From: an uncultured Atopobiaceae bacterium
GTDB lineage: Bacteria > Actinomycetota > Coriobacteriia > Coriobacteriales > Atopobiaceae
DNA: 64,000 nt
Direction of reading: 5' to 3'
Assembly: GCA_944320385.1 (NCBI GenBank)
Contig: CALUHH010000001.1
Coordinates: forward strand, 62,001 to 126,000
Under the pieces are notes generated by a model. That model searched no databases, was not told the origin of the DNA, and saw nothing but the letters and a program-made list of their open reading frames with translations. Position numbers and translations under genes: made by a program. Positions 1 through 8,985 of the stretch are shown piece after piece; the first letter of the stretch is position 1, and the number at the start of each line of letters is the position of its first letter.

Positions 1-1187
1 CGCCGCCTGCCCGCCGCGCCCTGCGCGGCCCTTCTCGCCTGGTCGACGTCGGGAAGGCTCCCAAGCTCCTCGAGCATCTGGGCGAGCGCCGTCGCCACAG
101 ACTCCGAGAAGGGCGAGCCCGACTCCACGAGGTCGAGCGCGCGCCCCGACGCAAGCAGGTCCTCCGCCTCGAAGCCGCCCTCAAAGGCCCGGAACACCCG
201 TGCGGTCTCGAGCCCCACCTCGGCACGGCAGAGCGCGAGGTTGGCCCGCTCGCGCGGGTTGGCGCGGTTCTCGAGCCGGGCGATCCTCGTGCGCGCCACC
301 CCCAGGCGCACCGCCAGCCCGCTCGTCCGCGCGAGCGCGGCCGGGGTGCCCGGGCCGCCGTCGGAGACGATCACCAGGCGGTCGGCGAGCTGCGCCGCCT
401 GGGCCACCGCGTCGGTAAAGGTCGGCGACGTGTCAACGAGAACCAGGTCGCACAGGGTGGAGAGTGTCGATATGAGTTCACCCGCGCGCACGGAGGCCAG
501 CTCCGAGGCCTCCGGCAGCCCGCAGGGCCCCATGACGCTCAGGCCCGGGCAGACCGAGGCCCTGAGGCTGTCCACGACCCCGCAGGACAGGTCGGAGGCC
601 GCGCCTATTCGTGCGAGGTCGCTTCCGCCCGGCAAGCCGAAGCAGGAGAAGAGGTTTCCGCAGGCGAGGTCGAGGTCGAGTGCGCAGACCTCGAGCCCCC
701 AGCTCGCCGCGTGCGCCGCCGCCGTCGCCACGACCGACGTCTTCCCGACGCCCCCGCGCCCCGAGCAGAAGACCACGACCGGGGCGCGCGGGCCCTCAAC
801 GGACGCGGGGCCCCGCGCGGGAGCCGCGGGCGCGGCCGGGCGACCCCCATCGCTCGCCGCGCCCACCGACTCGAGGTCCAAGACGACGTCGACTCCCGCC
901 CGCGCGGCGCGGGAGCGCAGGGAGCCCGTGACGCCGCGTTCGACCAGCACGACGCTGCGCGCGTTGCCGTCGCGCGCGATGGCGGCCGCGAGGTTCACCG
1001 ACGAGACGCCGTTCACGGCCGGACCCACGAGGGCACCCAGCTCCGTTGGGGCGGCCTCGAGCAGCGACCGGCGCAGGGCGTCGGCCGAGCCAACGAACTC
1101 GAGCGCTGCCCGCGGGTCCACGGAGCGCAGCGCCGCGCACAGCAGAAGGCGGTCCTCCCCGCCGCAAAAGCCCACCCAGTCGCTCAT
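1..1187 (-). CDS. TadZ/CpaE-like pilus assembly ATPase (partial, 3' end outside window)
   Basis: About 395 codons are visible on the minus strand from an ATG at 1187; the C-terminus lies beyond the left edge. The protein looks like a MinD/ParA-class ATPase of the TadZ/CpaE type, which positions Tad (Flp) pilus machinery at the cytoplasmic face of the membrane. Residues 1-135 form a poorly conserved N-terminal region ending in an Ala/Pro linker. A deviant Walker A (SGRGGVGKTS, about residues 142-151) follows, then ALDLDLACGN and LVLVDTSPTF, which fit the switch I and Walker B strands. The start overlaps the stop of the CpaB-like gene as ATGA, so the two are probably translationally coupled. 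The Tad assignment rests on this pairing; a generic ParA-like ATPase is the alternative. Confidence 0.8.
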   Translation of the reverse strand, partial: MSDWVGFCGGEDRLLLCAALRSVDPRAALEFVGSADALRRSLLEAAPTELGALVGPAVNGVSSVNLAAAIARDGNARSVVLVERGVTGSLRSRAARAGVDVVLDLESVGAASDGGRPAAPAAPARGPASVEGPRAPVVVFCSGRGGVGKTSVVATAAAHAASWGLEVCALDLDLACGNLFSCFGLPGGSDLARIGAASDLSCGVVDSLRASVCPGLSVMGPCGLPEASELASVRAGELISTLSTLCDLVLVDTSPTFTDAVAQAAQLADRLVIVSDGGPGTPAALARTSGLAVRLGVARTRIARLENRANPRERANLALCRAEVGLETARVFRAFEGGFEAEDLLASGRALDLVESGSPFSESVATALAQMLEELGSLPDVDQARRAAQGAAGRR

Positions 1188-1900
1188 GGGGTCGCCCCTC
1201 CCTCGACGCCCGCCCCCTCCTCGGAGGGGACGCTCGTGGGCGCTATGCCCGACCCTTCCGCAAGGCCCGCGGCGTCGTCTGCGGGCAGGGCGAGCCTCAG
1301 GCTCCCGTCGGCGCTCGCCGACAGCACGCTCGCCACCGCCTCGGGCGCCACCGCCACCGTCACGCTGCCCCGTGCGCCCACGCTCGTCCGCTCCCCCGGT
1401 GCCCTCAGGACCTGGAGGTCCGCGCTCACCAGGCTCACGCCCGTGTCGCTCACGCGGTACGCGGCGAGCGCCGTCCCCTCTCCGGCAGACGGCGGTAGAC
1501 CCAGGCCGTCGGTCACGGGGAGGGAGAGCGCCACGCGCCCGGAGGGCACCTCGACGGCGTCCTCGTCGTCCCGGAAGTTGAGCTCGGTGAGGGGCGCCCC
1601 CGCCGCCGCGGGGATGGTCACCTCGGCCCCCAGCACCTCCTCGAGGTCCACGACGGCCCCGTCGGGCGCGAGGTCGGCGAGCCAGTCGCGCTCGGCGACG
1701 TTGCGCCCGTCCACGACCTCGCCCACATCGAGCCCCTCGGGCGCCACCACGAGGCGCACCACCTCCCCGCCGTACCGCTCGAGGGCCTCGGCCCTCACGC
1801 GCTCCGCCTCGTCGCGGACGTGCTGGCCGTACAGGGCGCAGAGCAGCGCAGCGAGAAGCGCGCACGAGCCGGAGAGCGCGAACCTGAAGCGACGCGTCAT
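1184..1900 (-). CDS. CpaB/RcpC-like Flp pilus assembly protein (SAF domain)
   Basis: This 238-residue protein starts at an ATG at 1900 with a GGGGAGG ribosome site about 8 nt upstream; a longer frame to 2002 has no such site. Residues 8-24 are one hydrophobic membrane anchor, followed by a coiled Ala/Glu/Arg stretch. A SAF-like segment (VVRLVVAPEGLDVGEVVDG) is followed by a beta-rich region typical of CpaB/RcpC, the periplasmic/cell-wall-side protein of Tad pilus systems. It is small for the family (often 230-300 residues). Its stop overlaps the start of the TadZ-like gene by 4 nt. The SAF match is by eye, so the family call is moderately sure. Confidence 0.65.
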   Translation of the reverse strand: MTRRFRFALSGSCALLAALLCALYGQHVRDEAERVRAEALERYGGEVVRLVVAPEGLDVGEVVDGRNVAERDWLADLAPDGAVVDLEEVLGAEVTIPAAAGAPLTELNFRDDEDAVEVPSGRVALSLPVTDGLGLPPSAGEGTALAAYRVSDTGVSLVSADLQVLRAPGERTSVGARGSVTVAVAPEAVASVLSASADGSLRLALPADDAAGLAEGSGIAPTSVPSEEGAGVEGGATP

Positions 1901-2080
1901 CGAGCGGACCTCCCCTCTTCGTCGGATGCGCCGGACGGCGCGTGAGGGGATTGTCTCCCCGCACGAAAGCGTGCAAGGGGTCTTTTGGAGAAACCGCTCC
2001 ACGAAGCTGCAACGAAGCTGCGTTCTTCTCGCCTGTTGGCATGTTTGCGCAGCTCAAGAACTTGACATAAGAGTTTTTCC

Positions 2081-2125
2081 GTGAAACATTCGACGTTTCA
2101 CGAGAAGGAGAAACGGTGAATCACC
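2081..2125. other. Two short palindromes between rsgA and the pilus genes
   Basis: GTGAAAC at 2081-2087 is mirrored by GTTTCAC at 2095-2101 around a 7-nt loop, and GGTGAATCACC (2115-2125) is a second palindrome just past the rsgA stop. On the minus strand the first hairpin is followed by GGAAAAACTCTT, so it could be a weak terminator for rsgA. Regulator binding upstream of the cpaB-like gene is an equally possible role. Confidence 0.35.
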
Positions 2126-2145
2126 TGATAAATTGATTTCCAGTC

Positions 2146-3336
2146 TTATATCACGACATCAGGGTCGAGCGAGAGCGCACTTTGACGCATCTCCGTTGCC
2201 AGCGCCACATAGCACTCGAGGCGCCTCAGCGAGAAGTGCCCCGCCTCCTGACCTGCCCTGACCCCGCAGCCCGGCTCGTGGGTGTGCGTGCAGTCCCTGA
2301 AGCGGCACCCCTGCGCCGCATCCGCGATCTCCGGGAAGACCTTTGCGAGGCCGCGCTCGTGCCCGACGATCGGGAGGCTTCTGAGCCCCGGCTCGTCGAC
2401 GATGACGCCCGCGCCCGGCAGCGACACCATGCGCCGCGCGACCGTCGTGTGCCTGCCGGCGTCGTCGCTCTCGCGCACCGCCCCCGTCTCGAGGACGTCG
2501 CGCCCCAGAAGGGCGTTGAGCAGCGTGGACTTGCCCGCACCGGACTCCCCCAGCACGATGGCCACCGTCCCGCGCGGCACGAGGTCTCGTACGGCATCCG
2601 CGCCCCAGGGCACGCCGAGGCGCTCGGCGCAGGCGCGCACGCGGCGCCCCTCGGCGTCGTCGGCCGCCGACGACGTGAGCGCCAGGCCGCAGCCCTCCCC
2701 CAGGATGTCGCGCACGGCCGCCACGTCCTTCTCGAGCATCTCGTCGGAGGCGCGGTCGGCCTTCGTGAGCACCACCGCGACGTCAGAGCCGCAGTCACGC
2801 GCGATCACCGCCGAGCGCGCGATGCGGTCGCAGGACACCGCTCGCTCGCCGAGCTGCTGGACCACCAGCACGAGGTCGACGTTTGCCGCAAGCGTCTGGC
2901 GCTCTCCGCGCGCCCCGCCGCGCCAGCGTGCGATGTCGCTCTCGCGCGGGAGGATCTCCTCGATGAGACCCATGTCATGGCCGTGGGGCCGGCGGGCGCA
3001 CACCCAGTCGCCCACCGCCACGCGCGCGTCGGCGCGTCCGCGCAGGCCGTCCTTGGTGAGCCGCGTCGAGAACTCCGCACGGAAGGTGGCGTCTGCCGCG
3101 AGCACGGCGGGATAGCCCCGGTCGAGGCGCGCGACGCATCCCATGACCAGCTCGTCCTTCTCGGCCCCCGCCTCCACGGCACGCTCGCAGGCACCGACGT
3201 ACGCCACGCGCTGGGCCTCGCTCGGGGAGAGCTCGTCGAAGGCCGGCAGCTCGGTCAGCGTGGACAGCGCCGGCAGGGCCGCGTCCGACCCCGCCGCCTC
3301 TCGCGCGCGCCTTCTCTTGGGAGATCGCTTGGCCAC
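2146..3336 (-). CDS. rsgA: Ribosome small subunit-dependent GTPase RsgA
   Basis: RsgA is a circularly permuted GTPase that checks late 30S subunit assembly in the cytoplasm. The G4 motif (LTKAD) comes before the P-loop (GESGAGKS), and G3 reads DEPGL where many homologues have DTPG. The C-terminal zinc motif CRFRDCTHTHEPGCGV is the family signature. A GTG at 3336 is preferred because GGAAAGG lies just upstream; an in-frame ATG at 3450 would add 38 unlikely residues. The resulting 396 residues exceed the usual 290-350, mostly through a basic N-terminal tail and a longer OB region. It is divergent from the GntP gene across about 150 bp. Confidence 0.93.
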   Translation of the reverse strand: MAKRSPKRRRAREAAGSDAALPALSTLTELPAFDELSPSEAQRVAYVGACERAVEAGAEKDELVMGCVARLDRGYPAVLAADATFRAEFSTRLTKDGLRGRADARVAVGDWVCARRPHGHDMGLIEEILPRESDIARWRGGARGERQTLAANVDLVLVVQQLGERAVSCDRIARSAVIARDCGSDVAVVLTKADRASDEMLEKDVAAVRDILGEGCGLALTSSAADDAEGRRVRACAERLGVPWGADAVRDLVPRGTVAIVLGESGAGKSTLLNALLGRDVLETGAVRESDDAGRHTTVARRMVSLPGAGVIVDEPGLRSLPIVGHERGLAKVFPEIADAAQGCRFRDCTHTHEPGCGVRAGQEAGHFSLRRLECYVALATEMRQSALSLDPDVVI

Positions 3337-3349
3337 GGCACCCTTTCCG

Positions 3350-3378
3350 TTGCGACTTTTGTCCTCCGCCAGTATAGC
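3350..3378 (+). promoter_or_regulatory. Candidate sigma70-type promoter for the GntP gene
   Basis: TTGCGA (3350-3355) and TATAGC (3373-3378) are separated by 17 nt and point to the GntP gene about 110 nt downstream. The same bases contain TATACT on the minus strand, which could serve rsgA. Confidence 0.35.
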
Positions 3379-3489
3379 CGTGCCGGACCGCCGACGGCGG
3401 GATTGTTGCCAGTGCGTCACGCTCCGGCACCGGCGGCTGCCGCCCGTCATACTCAGGCATGTCGTGCGACCTCAGGATCGGAGCCCCTC

Positions 3490-4797
3490 ATGATCGGCAT
3501 CATCGGACTTTTGCTCGCCGTCGTCGCGATCGTGCTGCTCGTCTGGCGCGGCTGGCACATGGCCATCGTCTCGGTGGCGGCGTCGCTGATTGTCATTCTC
3601 ACCAACGGCATGGACCCGCTCCAGAGCATCAACGTGAGCTACATGGGCGACATGTCCGCCTTCGTGGGCAGCTGGTTTCTGCTGTTTGCCCTGGGGTCGA
3701 TCTTCGGCCGCGTCATGGGCGACTCCGGCGCCTCGGCGGGCATCGCCGCGAGCATGCTGCGCCTCGTGGGCGAACGACACGCGCTGCTCGTCATCATGGT
3801 CACGGGCCTCGTGCTCTCCTATGGCGGCATCAGCGCCTTCATCATCGCGTTCTCGGTCTACCCCATCGCGGCCGAGCTCTTCGAGCGCGCGGACATCCCC
3901 AAGAAGCTCATCGTCGCGGCCATCATGGTCTGCCCCGCCACGCTCGGCATGGTCATGATGCCGGGCATCCCCTCCACGCAGAACCTCATCCCCGCGAGCT
4001 TCCTCGGAACCGACGCCTACGCCGGGGCGCTGCTCGGCGTCATCTGCTCCGCGGTGATGTTCGCCGCGTCCTACGCCTACCTTCAGTGGGAGATCGGGCG
4101 GTGCCGGGCGCGCGGGGAGCACTTCGCCCCGAGCCCCGGAGAGACGCTCTCTCGCCCGGACGACGCCGACACCCCGCCGACCTGGGCGTGCTTCGGGCCC
4201 ATCGTCCTTCTCGTCATCCTGGTGTTTGCCCTGCAGACCGCCGGCATGGGGGCCACGGACGCGGTGGTCGGCTCCATGGCCGCGGCCGTCCTGGCCGGAT
4301 GCGCGCTCTTCCGCGGGCGCATCGCGAGCATGCGGCGGGCCGTCGGGGAGGCGTGCGCGAGCGGGCTGGGGTCGCTCGTCACGGTGGCGGCCATCATGGG
4401 CTTTGGCGGCGTGGTCGTGGACTCGCCCGCCTACCAGGGCATCGTCGAGGCGCTCATGTCCACGAGCCTGAGCCCGCTCTGGCAGGGCTTCATCACGATC
4501 TTTGCCATCGCCGGCATCACAGGCTCGGCCATCGGAGCGCTCAACATCTATCTGGGCAGCATGGCCCAGACGCTGCTGGCAACCGGCCTCGACCCTGCGA
4601 TGATGCACCGCGTGCTCTGCATGGCCTCCGTGGGCCCGGCCACGCTGCTGCCCCACACCTCTGCGATGGTCGCCGCCAACCAGGCCGCCCATACCGAGGT
4701 GCGCGACACCTACCGCTACGTGCTGGTCTCCTGCGCGCTGTTGCCGATTGCCGTGTCGCTTCTGGGCATGGCCCTCGGCCTCGCCGGCGTGATGTAG
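3490..4797 (+). CDS. GntP-family permease (gluconate or other organic acid:H+ symporter)
   Basis: This 435-residue, very hydrophobic protein has about 12 predicted membrane segments from residue 3 onward and a central hydrophilic loop (about residues 200-230). The layout, the SYGGISAF motif and the paired inverted halves match the gluconate permease family, which imports gluconate or related hydroxy acids with protons. ATG 3490 has GGAG 7 nt upstream; the open frame continues upstream to 2182 only because the opposite strand codes for rsgA. No kinase or dehydratase for sugar acids lies beside it, so the substrate is not fixed by context. It is convergent with the next gene. Confidence 0.85.
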   Translation: MIGIIGLLLAVVAIVLLVWRGWHMAIVSVAASLIVILTNGMDPLQSINVSYMGDMSAFVGSWFLLFALGSIFGRVMGDSGASAGIAASMLRLVGERHALLVIMVTGLVLSYGGISAFIIAFSVYPIAAELFERADIPKKLIVAAIMVCPATLGMVMMPGIPSTQNLIPASFLGTDAYAGALLGVICSAVMFAASYAYLQWEIGRCRARGEHFAPSPGETLSRPDDADTPPTWACFGPIVLLVILVFALQTAGMGATDAVVGSMAAAVLAGCALFRGRIASMRRAVGEACASGLGSLVTVAAIMGFGGVVVDSPAYQGIVEALMSTSLSPLWQGFITIFAIAGITGSAIGALNIYLGSMAQTLLATGLDPAMMHRVLCMASVGPATLLPHTSAMVAANQAAHTEVRDTYRYVLVSCALLPIAVSLLGMALGLAGVM

Positions 4798-4806
4798 CGT
4801 CACGGC

Positions 4807-4834
4807 GTCCTTGTCCTCCCCAGAGGGCAAGGAC
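4807..4834. terminator. Bidirectional terminator-like hairpin
   Basis: GTCCTTG (4807-4813) pairs with CAAGGAC (4828-4834), with CCTC/GAGG extending the stem inward. It sits between two convergent stop codons. Confidence 0.5.
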
Positions 4835-4845
4835 CGGAAGCCACC

Positions 4846-5868
4846 TCAGCCCCTGACGTGCAGCCTCACCGCGCCGTGCGGCACGGGCACGCCGAAGAGC
4901 GCCCGTTCGAGGCCAACGCCGCAGCGCGTGGCCCTGAGCAGCCGCTGGTGCAGCTCGGCGACCTCCTCCGCCGGGGCTGGCCCTCCCGGCTGGCGGGGAA
5001 TCTCGTCCTCGAAGAGCGCCACGGCCTTCATGAGCTCCCGATGGTCCGCCATCTGGTCGAGCTTGATGGTGTTTATCGTCCAGCCCATGTGCTCGAGCGC
5101 CTCCTTGCGACGCAGGTCCTTCTCGGGGTCGAGATGAAACTCGAGGCTGTCGTACTCCGCCCCGCGCCGCACGGCAGGCCAGGCAATGTCAATCGAGCAG
5201 CTCCTCGTGCCCGTCACCGCTGCCGCGGCATCATCGAGCGGCACCACGTAGTTGAGCTCCGGCCGCACGAAGGCGAGCCCCCGGTGGCGCCCGGGTAGGA
5301 AGAGCTCACCTGTCAGCACCGTCTCCATCGGGGAGCGCGCACCGTCGCACACCCAGCGCAGCGCCTCGCGCGCCCGACTGAGACCGTAGAGGCCGGAGAG
5401 CGCGTCCACTGCCTCGCCGATCTTCTCGACAGACGTGAGCGGCGGGCGCTCGTAGTAGCCGGACACCATCTCGGAGAAGTGCGCGTAGCGCCCGCACAGC
5501 TCGCAGCCCAGGACGACGGCGCCCACCAGCGAGAAGTCCCGTGCCATCTGCACGAAGCAAAGCTCCGGACCGGCCGCGTAGACGCCCGGCGCAAGCTCCA
5601 GCAGCAATCCTTCCGGCATGACCGGCAGGCCAAAGTTATGCGTTTCGACAGCCTTGGACTGGATGGCGCGCACGCCCTTGGCTGCAAGGACGTGGACCGG
5701 AGCGCGATGAACTCCAAACTCGCTCAGATCAAGGCGCCGAAGCTCTCGGGAATCTGTCGAGATGAGTTCCATGGCCAGCGTCTCTCTCACAAAAGGATAA
5801 GCCCTCACCTGCGGCGGAACGGCGCGCAAGAGCTCCAGGGCGGAGTTGTGAGAGATGACCACCGGCAT
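4846..5868 (-). CDS. Hypothetical protein with possible DUF559/Vsr-like nuclease C-terminal part
   Basis: I do not recognise a characterised family with certainty. The 340-residue protein starts at ATG 5868 behind GAAGGGGG. The N-terminal half is mixed alpha/beta and has a CELCGRY segment. Near residues 235-290 the pattern GAEYDSLEFH, a spaced D and R, then a leucine-rich stretch and HMGWTINTI resembles the E-D/H-D-R-GW layout of DUF559/Vsr-type PD-(D/E)xK nucleases, also seen in AbiEi-like proteins. That link is inference from motif spacing. It is a single gene between convergent GntP and the calcium ATPase, with a large inverted repeat upstream of its start. Confidence 0.6.
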   Translation of the reverse strand: MPVVISHNSALELLRAVPPQVRAYPFVRETLAMELISTDSRELRRLDLSEFGVHRAPVHVLAAKGVRAIQSKAVETHNFGLPVMPEGLLLELAPGVYAAGPELCFVQMARDFSLVGAVVLGCELCGRYAHFSEMVSGYYERPPLTSVEKIGEAVDALSGLYGLSRAREALRWVCDGARSPMETVLTGELFLPGRHRGLAFVRPELNYVVPLDDAAAAVTGTRSCSIDIAWPAVRRGAEYDSLEFHLDPEKDLRRKEALEHMGWTINTIKLDQMADHRELMKAVALFEDEIPRQPGGPAPAEEVAELHQRLLRATRCGVGLERALFGVPVPHGAVRLHVRG

Positions 5869-5970
5869 ACGTCCCCCTTCGCTCGTAAGCGATGGGGGTC
5901 GCCGTGCCAGACACTCTACCACAGCTCGACCGAGAGAGGTCGGGTCGACCTTTATTCAGAGATGGATGAA

Positions 5971-6060
5971 TTACCTACTTCAAAACCAGTGGGTAACTGG
6001 CCCATAGTCGGTGAAGAGCGCCTCTTGAGGGCAGTTACCCACTGGTTTTGAAGTAGGTAA
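5971..6060. repeat. 29-bp perfect inverted repeat with 32-nt spacer
   Basis: The arm 5971-5999 (TTACCTACTTC at its outer end, GGGTAACTG at its inner end) is repeated exactly in reverse complement at 6032-6060. The spacer holds AGAG/CTCT complementarity and the 13-mer CGCCTCTTGAGGG, which also occurs in the repeat element at 14776-14912. It lies between the start of the unknown gene at 5868 and the stop of the calcium ATPase at 6158. It may be a small non-autonomous mobile element or a large RNA hairpin. Confidence 0.85.
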
Positions 6061-6103
6061 CCGGCCGGCCGAGAAGAACGCGGGGTCGAGACGCCAAAAG
6101 AAA

Positions 6104-6129
6104 GGGGACGGAGCCGAAGCCCCGTCCCC
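6104..6129 (-). terminator. Rho-independent terminator of the calcium ATPase gene
   Basis: GGGGACGG (6104-6111) pairs with CCGTCCCC (6122-6129) around a 10-nt loop; on the minus strand the stem is followed by TTTCTTTT. Confidence 0.7.
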
Positions 6130-6157
6130 GCGGACGAGCACATGCCGAGAAGGACCG

Positions 6158-8845
6158 CTAGCCCTGGTTCTTCTCGATGGAGCGCATGACGGCCTTGTAG
6201 ACCTCCATGATCGGGATGATCAGGAAGGCCAGGCCGAGCGCGGCGGCGAGCGCCTCCATCGGGAGCTCCATGAAGCCGAACATATCGGCCAGCAGCGGCA
6301 CCTCGACCACGATGACGGTGAGGATGAGGGCCAGGATCGCGGCACCCCACAGCCACTTGTTCTGCTTCTTCATGGAGAACAGCGACGCGCGGCGGCTGCG
6401 CATGTTGAAGCAGTGGAAGATCTCGACCATCGAGAGGGTGATGAACGCCATGGTGACGCCCTCCTCGTCGGCGGTGCCCGCGATCATGTCGGCGATGTTG
6501 ATGTAGCCCATGTCGAGGTAGACGCCCACGAAGAACGAGGCCAGGACCAGGATGGTGATGACGATGCCCTGGAAGAGAATGTCGACGCCCATGCCGCCCG
6601 CGAAGACGCCGTCAGAGGCCTTGCGCGGCTTGCGCTTCATGATGTCGCCCTCGGCCTCCTCCATGCCGAGCGCCAGCGCCGGGAAGCAGTCCGTGATGAG
6701 GTTGATCCAGAGCAGCTGGACCGGCTGGAAGATCGTGAAGCCCACGAGCGTGGCCACGAAGACCGAGAGCACCTCGGCGATGTTGGCGGAGAGCAGGAAC
6801 TGGATGACCTTGCGGATGTTGTCGTAGATCCTGCGGCCCTCCTCCACCGCGTTGATGATGGTGGCGAAGTTGTCGTCTGCCAGGACCATGTCGGCCACGT
6901 TCTTGGTGACGTCGGTGCCGGTGATGCCCATGCCCACGCCGATGTCGGCACGCTTGATGGACGGGGCGTCGTTCACGCCGTCGCCGGTCATGGCCACGAT
7001 CTTGTCGCGGCTCTTCCAGGCGTCGACGATGCGGGCCTTGTGCTCGGGCTGGACGCGAGCGTAGACGCTGTACTCGGTGACCTTCTCCTTGAAGTCCTCG
7101 TCGGAGATCTTGTCGAGCTGGGCGCCGGTGATGGCCTCGGAGGCGTCCTGGCAGATGCCGAGGTTCTTTGCGATGGCCACGGCGGTGTCGATGTGGTCGC
7201 CGGTGATCATGACCGGGCGGATGCCGGCCTCCTTGGCCTCGGCGATAGCCGGGGCGACCTCAGGACGCTCGGGGTCGATCATGCCGGAGAGGCCCACGAA
7301 GACGAGGTCGTGCTCGAGCGCCTCGGGGCTACAGTCGGCGGGCAGCGCCTTGTGCATGCGCACGGCGGAGGCGAGCACGCGCAGCGCCTGGTTGGCCATG
7401 TCCTTGTTGGCGGCCATGATCTTCTCGCGGCGGGCGTCGGTCAGGGTCTCGACGGTGCCGTCGGCGTTCATGACCTGGGTGCAGCGGCCGAGTACCACGT
7501 CGGGGCCGCCCTTGGTGTACTGCTCGAAGGTGCCCTCGGGGGTCTTCACCACGACGGACATCATCTTGCGGCCGGAGTCGAACGGCGCCTCGCCCACGCG
7601 CTCGTAGCGCTCGGCGTTGCCGTTCTCGTAGAAGCCGAGCTTGGCGGCGTCGTTGACGAGCGCGCACTCGGTGGGCTCGCCCACGGCCTCGCCCTTCTCG
7701 GCGTCCCACTTGGCGTCGGAGCACAGGGCCATGGCGCGCACGTGCAGGTCGTCGGGGCCCTCGACCTCGTGCTTGGTGACGGTCATCTTGTTCTGCGTGA
7801 GGGTGCCCGTCTTGTCCGAGCAGATGATCTGGGTGCAGCCGAGCGTCTCGACGGCGGTCATCTTGCGGATGATGGCCTGGCGCTTGGACATCTTGGTGAC
7901 GCCCATGGAAAGCACGATCGTGACCACGGCCACGAGGCCCTCGGGGATGGCGGCGACGGCCAACGACACGGCGACCATGAAGGTGTCGAGGATCATCTCG
8001 GGGTTGGAGCCGAGCTCGCCGCCGTGGCGGATGAGGTCGACGGCAAAGATGATCACGCAGATCGCGAGCACCAGCTTGGTGAGGATGCCGGAGAGCTCGT
8101 TGAGCTTGATCTGGAGCGGCGTGAGCTCCTTCTTGGCGGTAGTGAGGGCGTCGGCGATCTTGCCCATCTCGGTCTTCATGCCGGTCGCGGCGACGACGGC
8201 GCGGCCGCGGCCGTAGACCACGGTGGAGCCCATGTAGCACATGTTCTTGCGGTCGCCCAGGGGCACGTCGTCGGTGCCGGCGTCAAGCACGATCGGCTCG
8301 ACGTGCTTCTCCACGGGCACGGACTCGCCGGTGAGGGCGGCCTCCTCGATCTTCATCGAGGCGCTCTCCAGGACGCGGCAGTCCGCGGGCACGGAGTCGC
8401 CGGCCTCGAGAAGGACGATGTCGCCGGGCACGAGGTCGGCGGAGGGCAGGTGGGTCAGCTTGCCGTCGCGAATGACCTTGGACTGCGCGGCGCTCATCTG
8501 CTGCAGGGCCTCGAGCGCCTGCTCCGACTTTGCCTCCTGCACGACACCGAGGACGGAGTTGATGATGACGACGGCCATGATGATGATGACGTCGGCCCAC
8601 TCGGACTCGCCCTGGATGGTGCCGGTGATCGCCGAGATGGCGGCGGCCACGATGAGCATGATGACCATCGGGTCGGCCATCTGCTCGAAGAAGCGCTTCC
8701 AGAGCGGGGTCTTCTCCTCCTTCTCCAGCTCGTTGGGCCCGTACTGGGCCAGGCGAGACGACGCCTCGCCCGCGCTGAGGCCGCCCTCCTCGTCAGAGGA
8801 CAGCTCGCTCAGCACCTCGTCCTTGGGTACCAAGTACTCCTTCAT
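6158..8845 (-). CDS. Cation-transporting P-type ATPase, Ca2+ (P2A) type
   Basis: An 895-residue integral membrane pump that exports Ca2+ using ATP. The phosphorylation motif ICSDKTGTLTQNKMTV, the TGES actuator loop (LTGESVPVEKH), the hinge TGDGVNDAPSIKRADIGVGMG and membrane helix 4 with AAIPEGLVAVVTIVLSMG are all present, which fits the PacL/SERCA-like class. Length matches the family, with about ten membrane segments and a C-terminal cation-ATPase block. ATG 8845 follows CAGGAGGGG. Upstream, CCCCTTCCTGGGGAA on the minus strand can pair with the ribosome-site region TTCCCAGGAGGGG, and a TATGAT -10-like sequence lies at about 8888-8893; which of these matters depends on where transcription starts. 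Confidence 0.93.
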   Translation of the reverse strand: MKEYLVPKDEVLSELSSDEEGGLSAGEASSRLAQYGPNELEKEEKTPLWKRFFEQMADPMVIMLIVAAAISAITGTIQGESEWADVIIIMAVVIINSVLGVVQEAKSEQALEALQQMSAAQSKVIRDGKLTHLPSADLVPGDIVLLEAGDSVPADCRVLESASMKIEEAALTGESVPVEKHVEPIVLDAGTDDVPLGDRKNMCYMGSTVVYGRGRAVVAATGMKTEMGKIADALTTAKKELTPLQIKLNELSGILTKLVLAICVIIFAVDLIRHGGELGSNPEMILDTFMVAVSLAVAAIPEGLVAVVTIVLSMGVTKMSKRQAIIRKMTAVETLGCTQIICSDKTGTLTQNKMTVTKHEVEGPDDLHVRAMALCSDAKWDAEKGEAVGEPTECALVNDAAKLGFYENGNAERYERVGEAPFDSGRKMMSVVVKTPEGTFEQYTKGGPDVVLGRCTQVMNADGTVETLTDARREKIMAANKDMANQALRVLASAVRMHKALPADCSPEALEHDLVFVGLSGMIDPERPEVAPAIAEAKEAGIRPVMITGDHIDTAVAIAKNLGICQDASEAITGAQLDKISDEDFKEKVTEYSVYARVQPEHKARIVDAWKSRDKIVAMTGDGVNDAPSIKRADIGVGMGITGTDVTKNVADMVLADDNFATIINAVEEGRRIYDNIRKVIQFLLSANIAEVLSVFVATLVGFTIFQPVQLLWINLITDCFPALALGMEEAEGDIMKRKPRKASDGVFAGGMGVDILFQGIVITILVLASFFVGVYLDMGYINIADMIAGTADEEGVTMAFITLSMVEIFHCFNMRSRRASLFSMKKQNKWLWGAAILALILTVIVVEVPLLADMFGFMELPMEALAAALGLAFLIIPIMEVYKAVMRSIEKNQG

Positions 8846-8985
8846 TCAGTTCCCCTCCTGGGAAATAGGCGCCCGGCAGATTGATGCCCGATCATAATTC
8901 CCCAGGAAGGGGCAAGGGCCCATCAAGGCTGCCATGCCGGACGCATGGACAAAAAGCACGCGGACTATTCTACCCGACGTGCGCC

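Noticed and set aside
2081-2101. parS centromere site
   Set aside because: The halves GTGAAAC and GTTTCAC are in the reverse order from TGTTTCACGTGAAACA and are spaced by 7 bp.
2182-3489. Long N-terminal extension of the GntP frame
   Set aside because: It is the antisense of rsgA, basic and low in complexity. The permease fold and a ribosome site begin at 3490.
3490-4797. GntP gene as part of the LarA/aldolase cassette
   Set aside because: It lies more than 15 kb away with unrelated genes between, so a link would be guesswork.
6413-8884. 823-codon plus-strand open frame
   Set aside because: It is a shadow of the calcium ATPase, rich in His/Asp/Gly/Val from reversed codons, with no recognisable domain.
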